DNA of 64,000 nt from Alectoria sarmentosa (lineage: Eukaryota; Ascomycota; Lecanoromycetes; Lecanorales; Parmeliaceae), in contig WOGZ01000003.1 in NCBI GenBank assembly GCA_009733775.1, positions 186,001 to 250,000 on the forward strand, in the 5' to 3' direction. The translations under genes and the position numbers were made by a program. A model generated the notes under the pieces. It saw nothing but the letters and a program-made list of their open reading frames with translations. It did not search any database and was not told the origin of the DNA. This document shows positions 45,156 to 56,640 of this stretch, in pieces; position 1 is the first letter of the stretch; the number at the start of each line of letters is the position of its first letter.

Positions 45156-47124
45156 TCTCGTGCTTGAACAGAGCTTTCACTGACTATCCGGGCACTTTTC
45201 CCTCGGCAACCCGGTGCTATGCTTCAGCATTTCCAACTAATTCCCGCACCATCGATTGTTGCTCGAGAGAATGGGAATTGAGAGCTTCATTCATTGATAC
45301 TATGATTAGTCCCCGTCTTTTGCATTCACTTACAGGGATCCTGCCCTCAGGACTCGACACCATCCAACCCTCGATTTCTCCTACGCAGCAGTGTAATCAT
45401 CCACCTTTACTTGTCTTGACCTGCTTTCGTATTTTAGCTTCTTGCTGCATCGTAGCACCGAAAATCTAATGGCTAGACTTTCATTTAATTACGTCTTTCT
45501 CACGCTTCGACCTCATACATATGTATACGTTCTCTTGCCATTTTCATATGCGTAACGATGTGTCAAAAATGCCCTTCTTTCAAGAAACCCACCTGGAGCA
45601 AGTTGTTTTCTAACTATGCGTGAAAGAAACGACGGCTTACTGAAACACGCCGAGATTGCGATTATATGAGAAGAGAAGGCAGTTTCATCACCATATCAAT
45701 GTGACAGGGAGGCGTAAAGGCCCCTCGATTGGTGAGCTGATATCATAATTGACCAGCTGGTTTCTCTTTTGTGACAAAGCAGTGGGTGACAGCTGTCATG
45801 CCAGGCTCTGGAGTACATATCCTACTAGGTTTACAGATTCTCGTTCAACCTCACTCGAGTATCCACCATTAGTGAAGGGCGATCCCGGGCTTACTCTTAT
45901 CTTCTCGGATCGTGCTCCGAATTCCTTCTTGCCAGACTCTAAAGTCTCCAAAAAAAAAAAGGCGATATCAGGCCAGCAATGAGATCCAGCTGTACGTGGT
46001 ATTATTTTTCCAAGTCAAAGGAGTCAAGAGGCTGATACCGCCGCAAGAGTCACAGTAGCGGAACCCTGCCAGCAACAGCAACAACGCTCAAACCGAGAGT
46101 CGTACTACCTTCTAATCAACTACGCGGATCATTGACGGTGATCGCGCCCAAAGGCAACACTCAGTCATCGAAAGTCACTTACTTCTTTCCTTCCTTCTTC
46201 ATTCTCCTTTCAGAGCGTGACTCAAAAGGTTGGAGTGCAAAGTTTCCTATACGAAAGGACAGTGCCTGGATTTGAAGACCTCGAATGCCAGTGAGGTCTC
46301 AGTCAACAAACAGTAAGCCAAGTGCTACTGCGATGCAGACTGCACAACAAGAGGAGACAGCACGCTCATTGATCGAATCTCTTCATAAGGGGCCAAGACT
46401 GGAATGGTTGCTCATGGGAACTAGTAGGAGGGTAGCTCGATGTGCAAAGACCCTATGGCGGCCCTAAACAAGCTTCTATTGAACCTGAATATTCCATGTC
46501 TCAACGTCTTGGCATAGGGTCACGTGATGCGATTAGCGTGCTGCATTATTTGACCGCCTTTTTCTTCAAGCACCAAAATATCTTAGTGACAAAACATTGC
46601 CAACGCGAAAATATAGTTCAATGAAGGCCCGCGAGAATCACCGATGATATTTTCTGTCAACTTCTGTAAATCAACAACCAGAGATTTTATCACCAAGATT
46701 TCAGCGTATGGATCGTTATCCTCAATTAATACTACAACTTCCTCCGCAGCAATTTGAGTGCCCGATTCTCCGTTGATGATTTATCCAGCTTCGAGTCTCG
46801 CTCTCGTTGGATTTCTTTCCTGCCTCAACCGTGAACGAGGAAACTAATAGATAGTAGCGCTGGCTAGGATTTTTGGAGCACACCTCCGTACCTCGGTTGA
46901 ACAATTGAAATGAGCAACAACAAATAAATGATAAAGGTCATGACCCTTCTCGAAAATGAAATTCCTTCATAACAATTTATTGCCAGCGATTGGCTAGATG
47001 ACACATGCTCTTTATCGGCGATAGTAGTTCATAAGCCTTCATCCATTTCCGAGGTACCATCTTTACTTTCTTCTCTCCAAAGTGAAGTGGAGACAAAACC
47101 TAGCGAACCGTAACGCTACTCATC
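45156..47124. other. Long stretch without supported gene
   Basis: About 2 kb of mixed composition with short frames only. It includes a poly-A run near 45950. No family feature, RNA gene or repeat was recognised. Confidence 0.45.
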
Positions 47125-47832
47125 ATGTGCCCACCATCATCTTTTACTCCCGGCTCTAACCCTCCCATCACCGATGCCTCTACAATCAATCCTCCCGACA
47201 TAGTCCCACCATCCCCTATGTGCACGAGCACCTACCACCTCGTCCAACAGAGCCTCCCACCCGCAATCTTTAATCACAGCCTCCGAGTCTACCTCTACAC
47301 CCAAACCCTCGCCCAACGCGCAAACTCCCCCTGGGTAGCTCCCGACCGTCTCCCCCTCCTCTTCGTCGCCTGTCTCTTCCACGACATGGGATGTGCAACC
47401 CAGAACGACGGCCCGCAACGGTTTGAAATCTGCGGCGCCGATGCCGCCGCCGAGCACCTCCGCCAATTCGAGGTCAGCGATGCCGATATCCAGGATGTCT
47501 GGATAGCGATTTCGGTGCACACGACGCCCGGTATTTCGGAGCGGATCACCCCGCTCGCTCGCTTCGTGAGGCTGGCCGTCCTCATGGATTTCAGTGAGCT
47601 GGGCAAGAGTCCCTGGGCCACGGAATCCGAGCTCAAGGTCGACGACGAGGGCGATCGGCGGGGCATCGAGGAGCGGTTTCCTCGCCTGGGCCCCGAGAAG
47701 GTGCTGGGAGATATCATCGTCGAGCAGGGTATGAGGCAGCCTACCAAAGCGCCAGCGCTAAGTTGGGCTGAGAGAATGGTCAGAGCGGCGGAGGAGGAGC
47801 CGGAGTGGGAGGGAGTGAACAAGGCGTTTTGA
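47125..47832 (+). CDS. HD-domain phosphohydrolase-like protein (cyanamide hydratase-like)
   Basis: One exon, 235 residues. Metal-binding HD features are NHSLRVYLY (His51), CLFHDMGCAT (His86-Asp87), SVHTTPG (His132) and VLMDFSELG (Asp155). The arrangement and length fit the fungal HD group that contains cyanamide hydratase and Ddi2/Ddi3, which hydrate cyanamide to urea, but the same fold is used for other small-molecule hydrolysis. Pro-rich N terminus before residue 30 may be disordered. Substrate cannot be told. Confidence 0.85.
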   Translation: MCPPSSFTPGSNPPITDASTINPPDIVPPSPMCTSTYHLVQQSLPPAIFNHSLRVYLYTQTLAQRANSPWVAPDRLPLLFVACLFHDMGCATQNDGPQRFEICGADAAAEHLRQFEVSDADIQDVWIAISVHTTPGISERITPLARFVRLAVLMDFSELGKSPWATESELKVDDEGDRRGIEERFPRLGPEKVLGDIIVEQGMRQPTKAPALSWAERMVRAAEEEPEWEGVNKAF

Positions 47833-49850
47833 TTGGGAAATACTGATTCGGCGTAACCAACTTTTCCCATTTTCCCTTTCTCGTCTTCTTCGTCCTTATT
47901 CTCTATGAATCATGTATAGGAGACTCAGCTCATGTGTTAGATGCATTTGGTGTTGGCGGGAACGTCTACACTAAATACCATAGTAACGAAACCAAGGTAA
48001 GATATTCTCCTATTCACGTCTCTAGATGATGTATTCGCCGAGAAGGCTTTCGCTTTACGCGTCTACTGGCGCCGCCTATTCTTTTAAAGATACTTAAGAA
48101 ACCTCCAACTTTACTCACATTCAGTCCACTGTTCTACCACAACTTTTGATCAATCTCCATGATTGTCCCCCATCCACGTCCTCATCCCAATTCATCAAGC
48201 ACAGCCTCCCCTGCCTGAACCGCCACCTCTTGCATCCCATTCCACGAAATCGCACAAGCATCCTGCCACGGTTCCAACCTACCTTCCAGCTCGCGTACAA
48301 CTGTATGCGGCCCCCAAGCGTGGCTCGGCGACACTTTTGATACCTTTCTCCTTCTTCGATTCGATGCAGTCCTATGTGCTAATTTGCGATGCTCCTCGCA
48401 TACACGTTGCTTTTTCACGGCAGGAAAGCATTAGTCTGGCGCATTCTTCTACTGATAAGCGGGCTCCTCTGTCCGCTTCACTTCTGCCCGGATTTCTTTC
48501 AATATGCTGGCCGCCTCCTAACGATTGACGTTGGTTGTTTGATTCCTTGCTTGAATACAGATAGGTCCACCACAGAATGCAAGGGGAAGAGAATCCCTTG
48601 CCATGAATAGGCACAAGACTTGGTGCGGTAAATAGCAATTTGTAAGAGGAAGTAGCGAAAATTATGCATGGTGGGGTGGGCGTATGTTCTGAATGAAATC
48701 CGTTGAGGCGAGTTGCCGAAAGAAATGACAATTTGCTACGAAATTTCCCCAAATAATTGTCATTTTCATCTGCAACAGAATTTATTTTTGTATAAACACA
48801 ATCGTCTTTAATCAATCCCCTTTGAAAGAACGAGTCGATCTATTCTGACTGAAAATCACAAATATTTGCGTAAATGAAAAGACAAGTGACGACTGACAAG
48901 GCGGCCATGGCAACTCTCGCGTCGATCTTGGAGAAAGGAGGTGAAGAGTGTGTGCTCTTCAATGAATGCTAGACAGTGGCCCTTGAGTATTCGAACGGAC
49001 TCGCTGCAAAGGCCACCTGTTGCGTAAGCAGAGTTTGTGTCTATTCTCGGTATAGGATGAATGGATGCCTTGGAAGGATGCGTAGCATATAGACGTGTTA
49101 AACGATCTTTGTTTGAAGCCTTTGGTGACCTGAGTCTGGCTACCGCCGGCATTCTCACGTGCGTCCCGGCAGGAAAGGTCAAGTCTGGAGAGGGGGACTG
49201 GCCGTACTTGATGGGGGCTGAATTCTCTACTCGGTACCAGTACCTGTTGTCTTCTTCTGATGCGGGGATAGCGTCGGATGGGTCCTCGTTGACTACGTTG
49301 GTGAGGAAGCTGGGGAAGCTTCCTTGCTTAAGGTCATTCAATAGTTTCATCATGAGTATGATCGAGGGTCTAGTAGAAGGGTGATTTCTTGCGGGGGAAG
49401 CGGGACTTGGAGCCGCAAACTTGGAGTAATTCTTAGATACGAGGAGGGTGGTTCATGATTCACCCAAAACGGATGAGTGTATATGCTTAGTACGAGACCG
49501 AAGTAAGGAGTTAGAACAATGAGATACTGCTATTACCGTGCACTGACTTCCTCTTGAAGCCAGCGGTCAATGTCGGTTTGCCTAAGCATATTGCAGGCCA
49601 TGTCTGGGATATGGCGAAGGCATCCGGGACGCACATGAAGTCGCAAGAAAGTACGTGGATTTTATTGAAAAACACGCCGGCAAATCTGATGACCTTGATG
49701 ATATATATGGGGCAAACAGGCGAACGAGGAGCCTGATATACCAACAGAGATGGGAGGAAAAGCTGTCCTCGCATGCTGATACGTGATCGTAATTTACAAC
49801 ACATCAAAAACCAGGCCCCTTCTGCAAACAGGGATTTCTTTTTGTCGCCG
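47833..49850. other. Long stretch, at most one small gene
   Basis: About 2 kb. The best frame is the minus 165-codon ORF at 48856-49353 (own entry). Others overlap and look like chance frames. Confidence 0.4.
48856..49353 (-). CDS. Hypothetical protein, weak support
   Basis: ATG-led frame of 165 residues beginning MMKLLNDLKQGSFPSFL. It has no signal peptide, membrane segment or known motif. Support is only length and an ATG, so it may be a chance frame or a remnant. Confidence 0.25.
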   Translation of the reverse strand: MMKLLNDLKQGSFPSFLTNVVNEDPSDAIPASEEDNRYWYRVENSAPIKYGQSPSPDLTFPAGTHVRMPAVARLRSPKASNKDRLTRLYATHPSKASIHPIPRIDTNSAYATGGLCSESVRILKGHCLAFIEEHTLFTSFLQDRRESCHGRLVSRHLSFHLRKYL

Positions 49851-50828
49851 TTATTCAATCCTCGTAGCCTCGAAATAAAGGAGCTCTACCGTAGAACCCT
49901 TCGTCACCACATTCTTCATGCTTGTCTCTGGCTTCCATTTTGTCGTGGTCTGCTTCTCAACTTCAGTCCACAGTTTTTGAAATGTCTCTTGGTCGTGCAA
50001 GTATGTAACTCCAGCCGCGCTACCGGAGTGAGCGTATTCTCCAGGCGTTGAAGAATCGACCTTTCTGCCTAAGATGATAGTCCCGGGTTTCTTCTTCAGG
50101 AAAGCTACCAACCGCACTGCCGCCTTGATTTGCTCGTCCCACCCGAAGAGATGCAGGAACGAAGCAGCATGTACGATATCGATCGTACCATCCAAGGCCT
50201 TCGTAGCACTTCCAGGTGTGTCCTCGAAGATAATCGCCCGCGATGAATCGGCCTTCATAAGTCGTGCGGTCCATGAACAGATCGTATCCCAGGTCAATGA
50301 ATTCAGCCTTGAGTTCTGCGCCCACGAGTTGAGGTCCAGGCGCGCCATCGACGACCAGCTTCCGTAGATCCTACTCAAAGCAGCAGCCAACATCCAGCAG
50401 GGTCTTCGGATCTTCTTTGCTGGAAAGACTCGAGAGTATCTTGTCATACGAAGCCATGGTGGAGAGCGAAAAGTCTAGGAAACGCATACGTCCAACACAG
50501 GGGTATGGGAAGATCTGCCAGGCCCGCTCACGCTTTGAATACATAATACAGTCAGTGTAGGCGCCAGGAGAAGGCGTGCAGCGCGAAAAAGGGCGAAGGC
50601 AGATATGGTAAGCAAATGGAAGACTTTGAGTCGAAGCAGAGATGCCGTACCAATTCTAGCACATGAGGCTGCACTTGGGCACGTGGGATTTTGCTGTACT
50701 CTTCCAAGAGCTTCCGTACCGGGTACCGGCGGCGGCAGGTCTGGCAAGTCGGCATCATCGATGTAACAAGGAACGTTCTTGCTAGAGCTGCTACCACCCG
50801 TAACAGCTGTTTGCTTCTCCGTGCCCAT
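49851..50828 (-). pseudogene. SAM-dependent methyltransferase pseudogene of secondary-metabolite type
   Basis: The gene reads from an ATG at 50828 (MGTEKQTAVTGG) through an intron (50650-50533) to the stop at 49851. Family segments are RKLLEEYSKIPRAQV, AWQIFPYPCVGRMRFLDF, KTLLDVGCC (SAM site), AEFIDLGYDLF and IDIVHAASFLHLFGWDEQ; together they match fungal methyltransferases found in meroterpenoid and related clusters. Three lesions interrupt it: an exact 7-bp tandem duplication of GTACCGG (50716-50729) shifting frame, a TAG stop at 50371-50373 where the family has Gln or a similar residue after the SAM motif, and a one-base excess near 50230-50233. The rest of the protein is well preserved, so decay is recent. 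Confidence 0.82.
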
Positions 50829-50862
50829 GATATTCTTGGGTGACGAGAGGCAGAATGTCTGC

Positions 50863-51591
50863 TTAGTATAGTTGATCGAAGTAGAAAGGATTGGAAAGTC
50901 GGTTTATTTCAAAGTGATTTATGTTGGTGTTTGGGTGGTGAATGGCTTTGAACCTTGGCTCTATGGGCCACAAGCCATATTGGGGTGGTCCCTGAGCAGA
51001 TTGTCCAGCGCTTTCGTTGATGTATTCCAGGGACATTCTCACCTCTGTAGAATACCAAGTAAGTCTCACGCTGTTCAAACTCGATTCGCCGGGTACCTTT
51101 AGAGCAATACCCGCCACCATCAAAATCCGGCCGCTGCCCGGGTGCTGTATCAGCGTTCTCGGGTACGGCACCAGCGCCAAGGTCCCCGCAAAAATGAAGC
51201 TTCCAGTAACAGTACTCACATATGCTAAAAACAAGGTTCCACCAATCAGACCTTCAGGGTTCGCGATTCTCAACTCAAACTCACCTTCTTTCTTCATTTT
51301 CGATCTCTGGGCGCCGAGCTGAGTGTGTCGTAGGAAGACGGTTACGGAGACAAGGGATTCCGGGTTGAAATCTCCGGCAATCACATTGTATCTTCGTCTC
51401 ATCTCTACGGAAATAGCGCTCGGTCTCGTCGAGGTCAGCCTAATTATCCTTATGGGAAAAAAAAATTGGTTTGTCTCGTCTATAGACAGTGTAGGAAAGA
51501 GCACTACGTCTTCTCGCGATTCAAACTGAAGGAAGTACTTCTCGGACTCACGGATGAACCAAAGTATTCGAAGAGCGTGCTCACTAGACAT
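50863..51591 (-). CDS. Unknown 242-residue protein in the cluster
   Basis: One exon from ATG at 51591, beginning MSSEHALRILWFIRESE. A hydrophobic stretch near residues 115-145 (GGTLFLAYVSTVTGSFIFAG) could be one membrane segment. No family was recognised. It sits between the methyltransferase pseudogene and the NRPS-like gene, all on the minus strand, 34 and 180 bases from its neighbours, so it may belong to the cluster. It could also be a remnant. Confidence 0.5.
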   Translation of the reverse strand: MSSEHALRILWFIRESEKYFLQFESREDVVLFPTLSIDETNQFFFPIRIIRLTSTRPSAISVEMRRRYNVIAGDFNPESLVSVTVFLRHTQLGAQRSKMKKEGEFELRIANPEGLIGGTLFLAYVSTVTGSFIFAGTLALVPYPRTLIQHPGSGRILMVAGIALKVPGESSLNSVRLTWYSTEVRMSLEYINESAGQSAQGPPQYGLWPIEPRFKAIHHPNTNINHFEINRLSNPFYFDQLY

Positions 51592-51771
51592 TCTCGCCTT
51601 CTCGAACGCTAAGCCTGGCAGTGAGAATTCTAGCCGTCGTACTCGAAGCCTAATAACGCTTTAATTCTTTTTTATATCGTTGTTAAACTTGCCTACTGCA
51701 ACGGCCACCCACAACCATTCTGAAAACCCACCGTATGAAACACGTAGTACGCTGGCATGACAGTTCCGTAT

Positions 51772-54564
51772 TTACAGCCCCCTATTCTCCAAAGCCTTCT
51801 TGAGCTTCTTCTGAAAGCTGAAGATGTGGTCCGGCCCGATCATGGTGTAGTGCGCCCCGTCGACCTCATGAAAGCGAGGTTCGGTATCCACAAAATCGGT
51901 CCACTTGCTCAAATGGCCATCAAGCCATTCTTTCCTAGAAAGGGCAAGCACTTTCAATGGAGTGGCGTAAAAGACATCCATCATTTTCACATGACCTGAT
52001 GGCTCATACAGCCTTGCCATGCTTTGCAGGCCAAAGGCTAGGTTCGTCCAGTTAGTAAGGCCCTCAAGAGACAGGGAAAGCTCGGCCCAGCGCGCTGGAT
52101 CGGCACTAGATGTTATATACGCCAAGGCTTCTTGTTTCGATTGGCCCTCCAGATTTTTCCCTGTGGTGTCTGCGTGTTGTTCTGTAATGAGGCCTAGGAA
52201 GTAGGACAGATGCAACAGACACTGCGTCCAGTTGAGCTGCTCCATTCGCGATTTGATATGCGGAGGTAGGTTGAAAGATCCAAGGAAACGCACATTGTCA
52301 CCACTCGCCTCCAAAAGTTTCGTGATTTCAAAAGCTAGCATTGTACCATAGGAATAGCCTGCTAGCGCATAGGGACCTTTCGGCTGCTCAGCTTTGATTG
52401 CGGCATGATAGATTGCTACTGTCTGGCTGACGCTCTCAAAGTATGGCTCTCCGTCGAAGCCTCTGGCCCGCAGTGCGAATACTGGTCGGTCTGAGGTAGA
52501 TTTCGCGAGACCGAGAAAGACGAGGATTTCGCCAACCCCGGGATGAACAAGCCATAATGGCGTCTTGATCCCTCTTGGTTGCAGTTTTACCACGGGGTTG
52601 TATTGCTTTGGATCGTGGGTGTCATGTAACGCTCTTGCCAAAGACCGCACAGTAGGGTGAGTCATGATCTTGACAATTGGGATTTCGTCCATCAACAAGC
52701 GCTTTTCGATCTGCCGTTTCAACCGAATCAGACTGATTGAAGTGATGCCCATCTCAAAAAGAGCTGTCTCCACCCCGAAACCTTCCTCAAAAAACTCCAC
52801 GTTGTTGGCAAAATCATCCAAAAGTAATTGTTCCATCTCGTTGGCCGGCGGCACGTAATGGGAGGCTCGATGAGTTTGGATGATAGCGTCATTTTCTTCC
52901 TTATGCTTACTATACTCGCCGTTTTCCATGGCTTTCCGTATCTTCGGACGCGAAAATTTGCCGAGGGTAGACTTCTGGAGCAAGAGAGGATCAAGTGGTA
53001 AGACGTATGGGCGAGCACCGGTCTGCAACATGACTGCCTGCAAAATGGCTTTCTGGGCGTTGATTCGTGAACCAACATCGTTGCTTGGATAGGTGGGCGA
53101 GTAAACAAGACAGATGTTCTCTGTTTCCATTCCACTTGAGCGATAAGGAAAGCATATTACGTAGCCTGATATGATCCAAGGTAATGACAGTCCTTCGACG
53201 GCGGTTTCTATCTCATGAGGAAGATACTTGATCCCGTTGACGATGATGGTATCCTTCGAACGTCCTATGAGGTTAAGCTGACCAGCCATATCAATCAAGG
53301 CTCGATCACCAGTTTTGAACCAGCCATCTCGTGTGAACGCTTCTGCAGTCGCTGAGGGATTATTGTAATATCCATCAAACACTACAGGTCCCGTCAATTC
53401 GAGATTTCCGGGCTCGTTCGGCGCAGCTATTCTTGTTGCGTCACGCTCGACGGGTATGGTCACACGAATCTCGATACCTCTCATACACGTGCCAAGAGAG
53501 GCAAACTCGTACCCATTCTTCAGGTCGTAATCCGGAAATTGACAATTGAAGATTGCACCAGCGCAAGTCTCAGTCATGCCGAACGCTGGTATGATCATGT
53601 TCTTTGGTGCGCCGTACTTGCCAAGTAGCTTCGACACGGCATTACACGTATCGACTATGTTAGCCTCTCCACCAGTCGCCAGAAATCTCAAACAACTCAA
53701 GTCTAATCCTTTTAATCGCGAACAGGCATTTCCAGGCTCAGACTCCATCGCGTTGCGTATCTTCGCAATAAAGAAATGGGGAGCAAAAGACCTCGCCACC
53801 CTGTGCCTGCTAATGAGTTCGAGGAAAAGCAGTGGGTCCGAGACCACTTCTGAGCTGGGGATGTGGATTTGGTCCACGTTGAGGTACAAAGCTTGCAGGT
53901 GGATCTCCACCAAACTGGCCACGTGATCCAGGCCTACCCAATTCAGAAACGAGTCCCCAGCGGTCAGATCTTTGACGGAAGATTTGCTGGAAATAGCAGT
54001 GAGGATCTGTTCATGGCTTAGACCAACGGCTTTTGCGTTTCCAGTGCTGCCGGAAGTGAGCATCAACAAAGCCAGCTTCGTTTCGGGGGAGGAATAGCTG
54101 GGGACTGTGAGTGCACATATGCCCGAAGCCTTGTTGGAGAGCAAATTTTCAACTGTATGGATGTTTAAGAGTTTCTGATCAATGAAGTCACCCAAAAGGC
54201 TGAGTCGAGTCAGGCAGATAGGGTCTTGCAGTAGAGTGTGAAGATGGCATATATGCCTCTCGCGTTGTTTTTTATCGTTGCTGAATGGAGTTGACATTGC
54301 AGGAACACCTCCAGCGTAAAGAATTGACCAAAACCATACGATATTATCGAGGTGGTCTTCAAAATGCAGCAAGACAACAGAGCCTTTTTTAAACTCCTCG
54401 ACACGAGTAAAGAGTCGACTATTGGATAAAGCTAGCGACAGTAGCTGGTCATATTGCATATTGTGGCCACTGCTTGTGTTCCCAGGCGAGTACATGATGA
54501 GACCCCGAGGGGAAGTCCCTTCAGCACGTAACACCAAGAGATCTTTCAAATTACTTAGATGCAT
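51772..54564 (-). CDS. NRPS-like enzyme (adenylation-thiolation-thioesterase)
   Basis: One exon, 930 residues. The adenylation domain shows LTSGSTGNAKAVGLS (A3, about 170-183), NWVGLDHVAS (A4, 208-217), FGMTETCAGA (A5, 328-337), FKTGDRALID (A7) and GRSKDTIIVNGIKY (A8, 434-447), with the A10 Lys in TLGKFSRPKIRK near 536. The thiolation domain has its phosphopantetheine Ser in MGITSISLIRLK (Ser609). The thioesterase has the nucleophile in GYSYG (Ser738) and a late DGAHYTM His. There is no condensation domain. Known A-T-TE enzymes (TdiA, MicA, AtrA type) dimerise phenylpyruvate, 4-hydroxyphenylpyruvate or indolepyruvate to quinones or furanones. All catalytic motifs are intact. Start at the first ATG (MHLSNLKD); the frame is open 16 codons further without ATG. 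Neighbouring O-methyltransferases suggest tailoring of the product. Confidence 0.92.
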   Translation of the reverse strand: MHLSNLKDLLVLRAEGTSPRGLIMYSPGNTSSGHNMQYDQLLSLALSNSRLFTRVEEFKKGSVVLLHFEDHLDNIVWFWSILYAGGVPAMSTPFSNDKKQRERHICHLHTLLQDPICLTRLSLLGDFIDQKLLNIHTVENLLSNKASGICALTVPSYSSPETKLALLMLTSGSTGNAKAVGLSHEQILTAISSKSSVKDLTAGDSFLNWVGLDHVASLVEIHLQALYLNVDQIHIPSSEVVSDPLLFLELISRHRVARSFAPHFFIAKIRNAMESEPGNACSRLKGLDLSCLRFLATGGEANIVDTCNAVSKLLGKYGAPKNMIIPAFGMTETCAGAIFNCQFPDYDLKNGYEFASLGTCMRGIEIRVTIPVERDATRIAAPNEPGNLELTGPVVFDGYYNNPSATAEAFTRDGWFKTGDRALIDMAGQLNLIGRSKDTIIVNGIKYLPHEIETAVEGLSLPWIISGYVICFPYRSSGMETENICLVYSPTYPSNDVGSRINAQKAILQAVMLQTGARPYVLPLDPLLLQKSTLGKFSRPKIRKAMENGEYSKHKEENDAIIQTHRASHYVPPANEMEQLLLDDFANNVEFFEEGFGVETALFEMGITSISLIRLKRQIEKRLLMDEIPIVKIMTHPTVRSLARALHDTHDPKQYNPVVKLQPRGIKTPLWLVHPGVGEILVFLGLAKSTSDRPVFALRARGFDGEPYFESVSQTVAIYHAAIKAEQPKGPYALAGYSYGTMLAFEITKLLEASGDNVRFLGSFNLPPHIKSRMEQLNWTQCLLHLSYFLGLITEQHADTTGKNLEGQSKQEALAYITSSADPARWAELSLSLEGLTNWTNLAFGLQSMARLYEPSGHVKMMDVFYATPLKVLALSRKEWLDGHLSKWTDFVDTEPRFHEVDGAHYTMIGPDHIFSFQKKLKKALENRGL

Positions 54565-56283
54565 TTTGAATGCACGAAAGCTTTCAGACAAGACCTGGAA
54601 GTCAGGAGCCAAGGCTATGTAGTCAATTCCGATATCCGATAGACGATCATCTAAGAGGTTTCAATTCTCAGCGTATCACCTGTTTGAGATAGACGCTCGT
54701 ACAACTGCAATGGGCTAGATGTGAATAAGCTCTGTGGGGAGACATTCGAGATGCTACAAAGCCACTAGCGCACATCAGCAATGGGCGAAGTAAGCTCTTA
54801 TGATACCAGAATAGGAAAAGCGGCCATAACTCTACTGTGCCGTTTAGATGAGCGTAAAGGCTAATAAACAATGGAGCTAGCCTTGCAGCAAGAGGAGGAC
54901 AAAACACCTGAGCACAGCAACACTCCATCAATTGCGTGCCCAGGAAATGAATCGCCACTCCCCACGAGTGTACACCTACAATGAGAATGAACCCCAATTT
55001 CCTGCAAGATAAGCAAGCAAAAGACGGTGAGTGACGAGTACCTCACTCGAAATGTGCAGTCTCGTGCCGTGCACACCATCATGTTTACGCGATCGTCGTA
55101 GAAGCACCTGCCATCAGAAAAGATGATGCATGAGGTGTTATTGCTCCTCTCTCACAATCATGGATTGGCTAGTTGATTCACGACTCGCTCTGATCATGTG
55201 TCAACCAGTTCACGCGTATACGCAAATTGTCTTCCTCTTCAGGTGAATCTATTGAGGCCCACCTACGGCAAGGATTCGCACATGCAGTCCCGTTGCCATG
55301 AATGTGCCATCAATGTTGGACGCAGGCATCCCTCCTGAACCCAAAAGCAGGCTCGCCCACACGTCAGCACTAAAGCTGTCGATGGCTGCACGGTCAGCCA
55401 TTCAGATCAAATATGCGCGGGACGTCTGTAGATCCGGGTCCATTATGCGGCGCTTAGGCAGAAATGGTGCTGATGACAAGGCTCCGTACGGACAATTAGC
55501 AAGACTCGCAACCATAACCGAGAACGACCTGCATTTAATCGGGCTTCAGTACCTCCGCTGTAAGAAAATGTAACACTTGATGGGCAGTCTTATAATTATA
55601 CAGTCCGCACTTTATTGAACGCTGGAAGTTCATGGGTAGGGTGCTGCTGGCTGTCACATTAAGAGGCAATTGAGTAGTACACACACGCGGAGAAAGAGAC
55701 AGAAGATAGCTATTATATATGCACTTAGGTGAAGATCTCTTCGTGTCTACACCTTACCTCGATTGCCGTGTCACACTTAGCTTTTTGCTTGGCGGGGGAA
55801 CTCCTCCAGGGATAGCCTCTATTGGCCCCCGGATGTATGCAAAGATGTGGGGCATTCCTTTTATGCATGTCAGTATTGCTGCAGAAAAGGGGTCCGACTA
55901 CTTGAATTTTTAGGTGTGCAGTTTTCTTCGTAATTTACTCCCTACGGCTGCTTCCCTAGAAATGTAAATCCTCTTCCCCTCCACGAACTTGCATAATACT
56001 TTATCTTGTTTCTCTACTGTTTTCAAGGTGGTGGGTGGTACTCGAAACGCATGATGCTCCTTTGATAAACGTTAGTAGCAACGGTACACCCCCCCCTAGT
56101 AAAAAAACATTTTTCTCCGAATATTCGAGAGTATGTACCTCAGCAATCAGGATCGGCCCGACTTCTGCGCATGGCCCCACGGTGGACAAATTTGAGGTCC
56201 AGGACTAGTAGTCGAGACTATCACGAGCATTGTTTCAATTCTTCTTACTTGTGGATCTCCCATGAGCAGTCAAGACTCGCGAT

Positions 56284-56640
56284 CGTCCGGACCCTTCGTC
56301 CAAACGCCTGGAACACTCTAAATCCAAGCTATTGGAATCGTCCGAAGTCCGTCCACGAGTCTAACACCAAGATGGTTAGTCAAGTCTCCACAGAGGCTTA
56401 GCCAATCTCGGCCAGCCTCTACTTAAATTTCCCCACTATTCAGACATTCGTCACAAAATGTGCCCATGATACGTCACATGATACGTCACATGATACGTCA
56501 CAACCAGGACATCTGAACTATTCGTCCAGACCCTTCGTCCAGATACCTTGGACTATTTCTAGACTGTCTACAATATCTTTAGGCCGCCTTGATAGAAGGG
56601 CCCTTTTGAACGGTCTAGGCGAATAGTCCGGAAATTGGGG
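56284..56640. repeat. Possible remnant of a small DNA element
   Basis: The word CGTCCGGACCCTTCGTCC (56284-56301) recurs with one change as CGTCCAGACCCTTCGTCC (56523-56540). Further on, GGCGAATAGTCCGGA near 56616-56632 is partly the reverse complement of CTATTCGTCCAG near 56518-56529. This suggests inverted and direct repeat structure of a MITE-like element, not proven. Confidence 0.35.
56466..56501. promoter_or_regulatory. Three tandem copies of a TGA-TACGTCA 12-mer
   Basis: The unit ATGATACGTCAC is repeated exactly three times. Each unit contains TACGTCA, whose reverse complement TGACGTA is a good match to ATF/CREB-type bZIP sites. The array lies 460 bases beyond the end of the first O-methyltransferase gene and about 1.9 kb upstream of the NRPS-like start, so a regulatory role for the cluster is possible. 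Confidence 0.4.

Noticed and set aside
47137..47870. Minus frames over the HD-domain gene
   Set aside because: Antisense shadows caused by high GC; the plus frame has all HD metal ligands.
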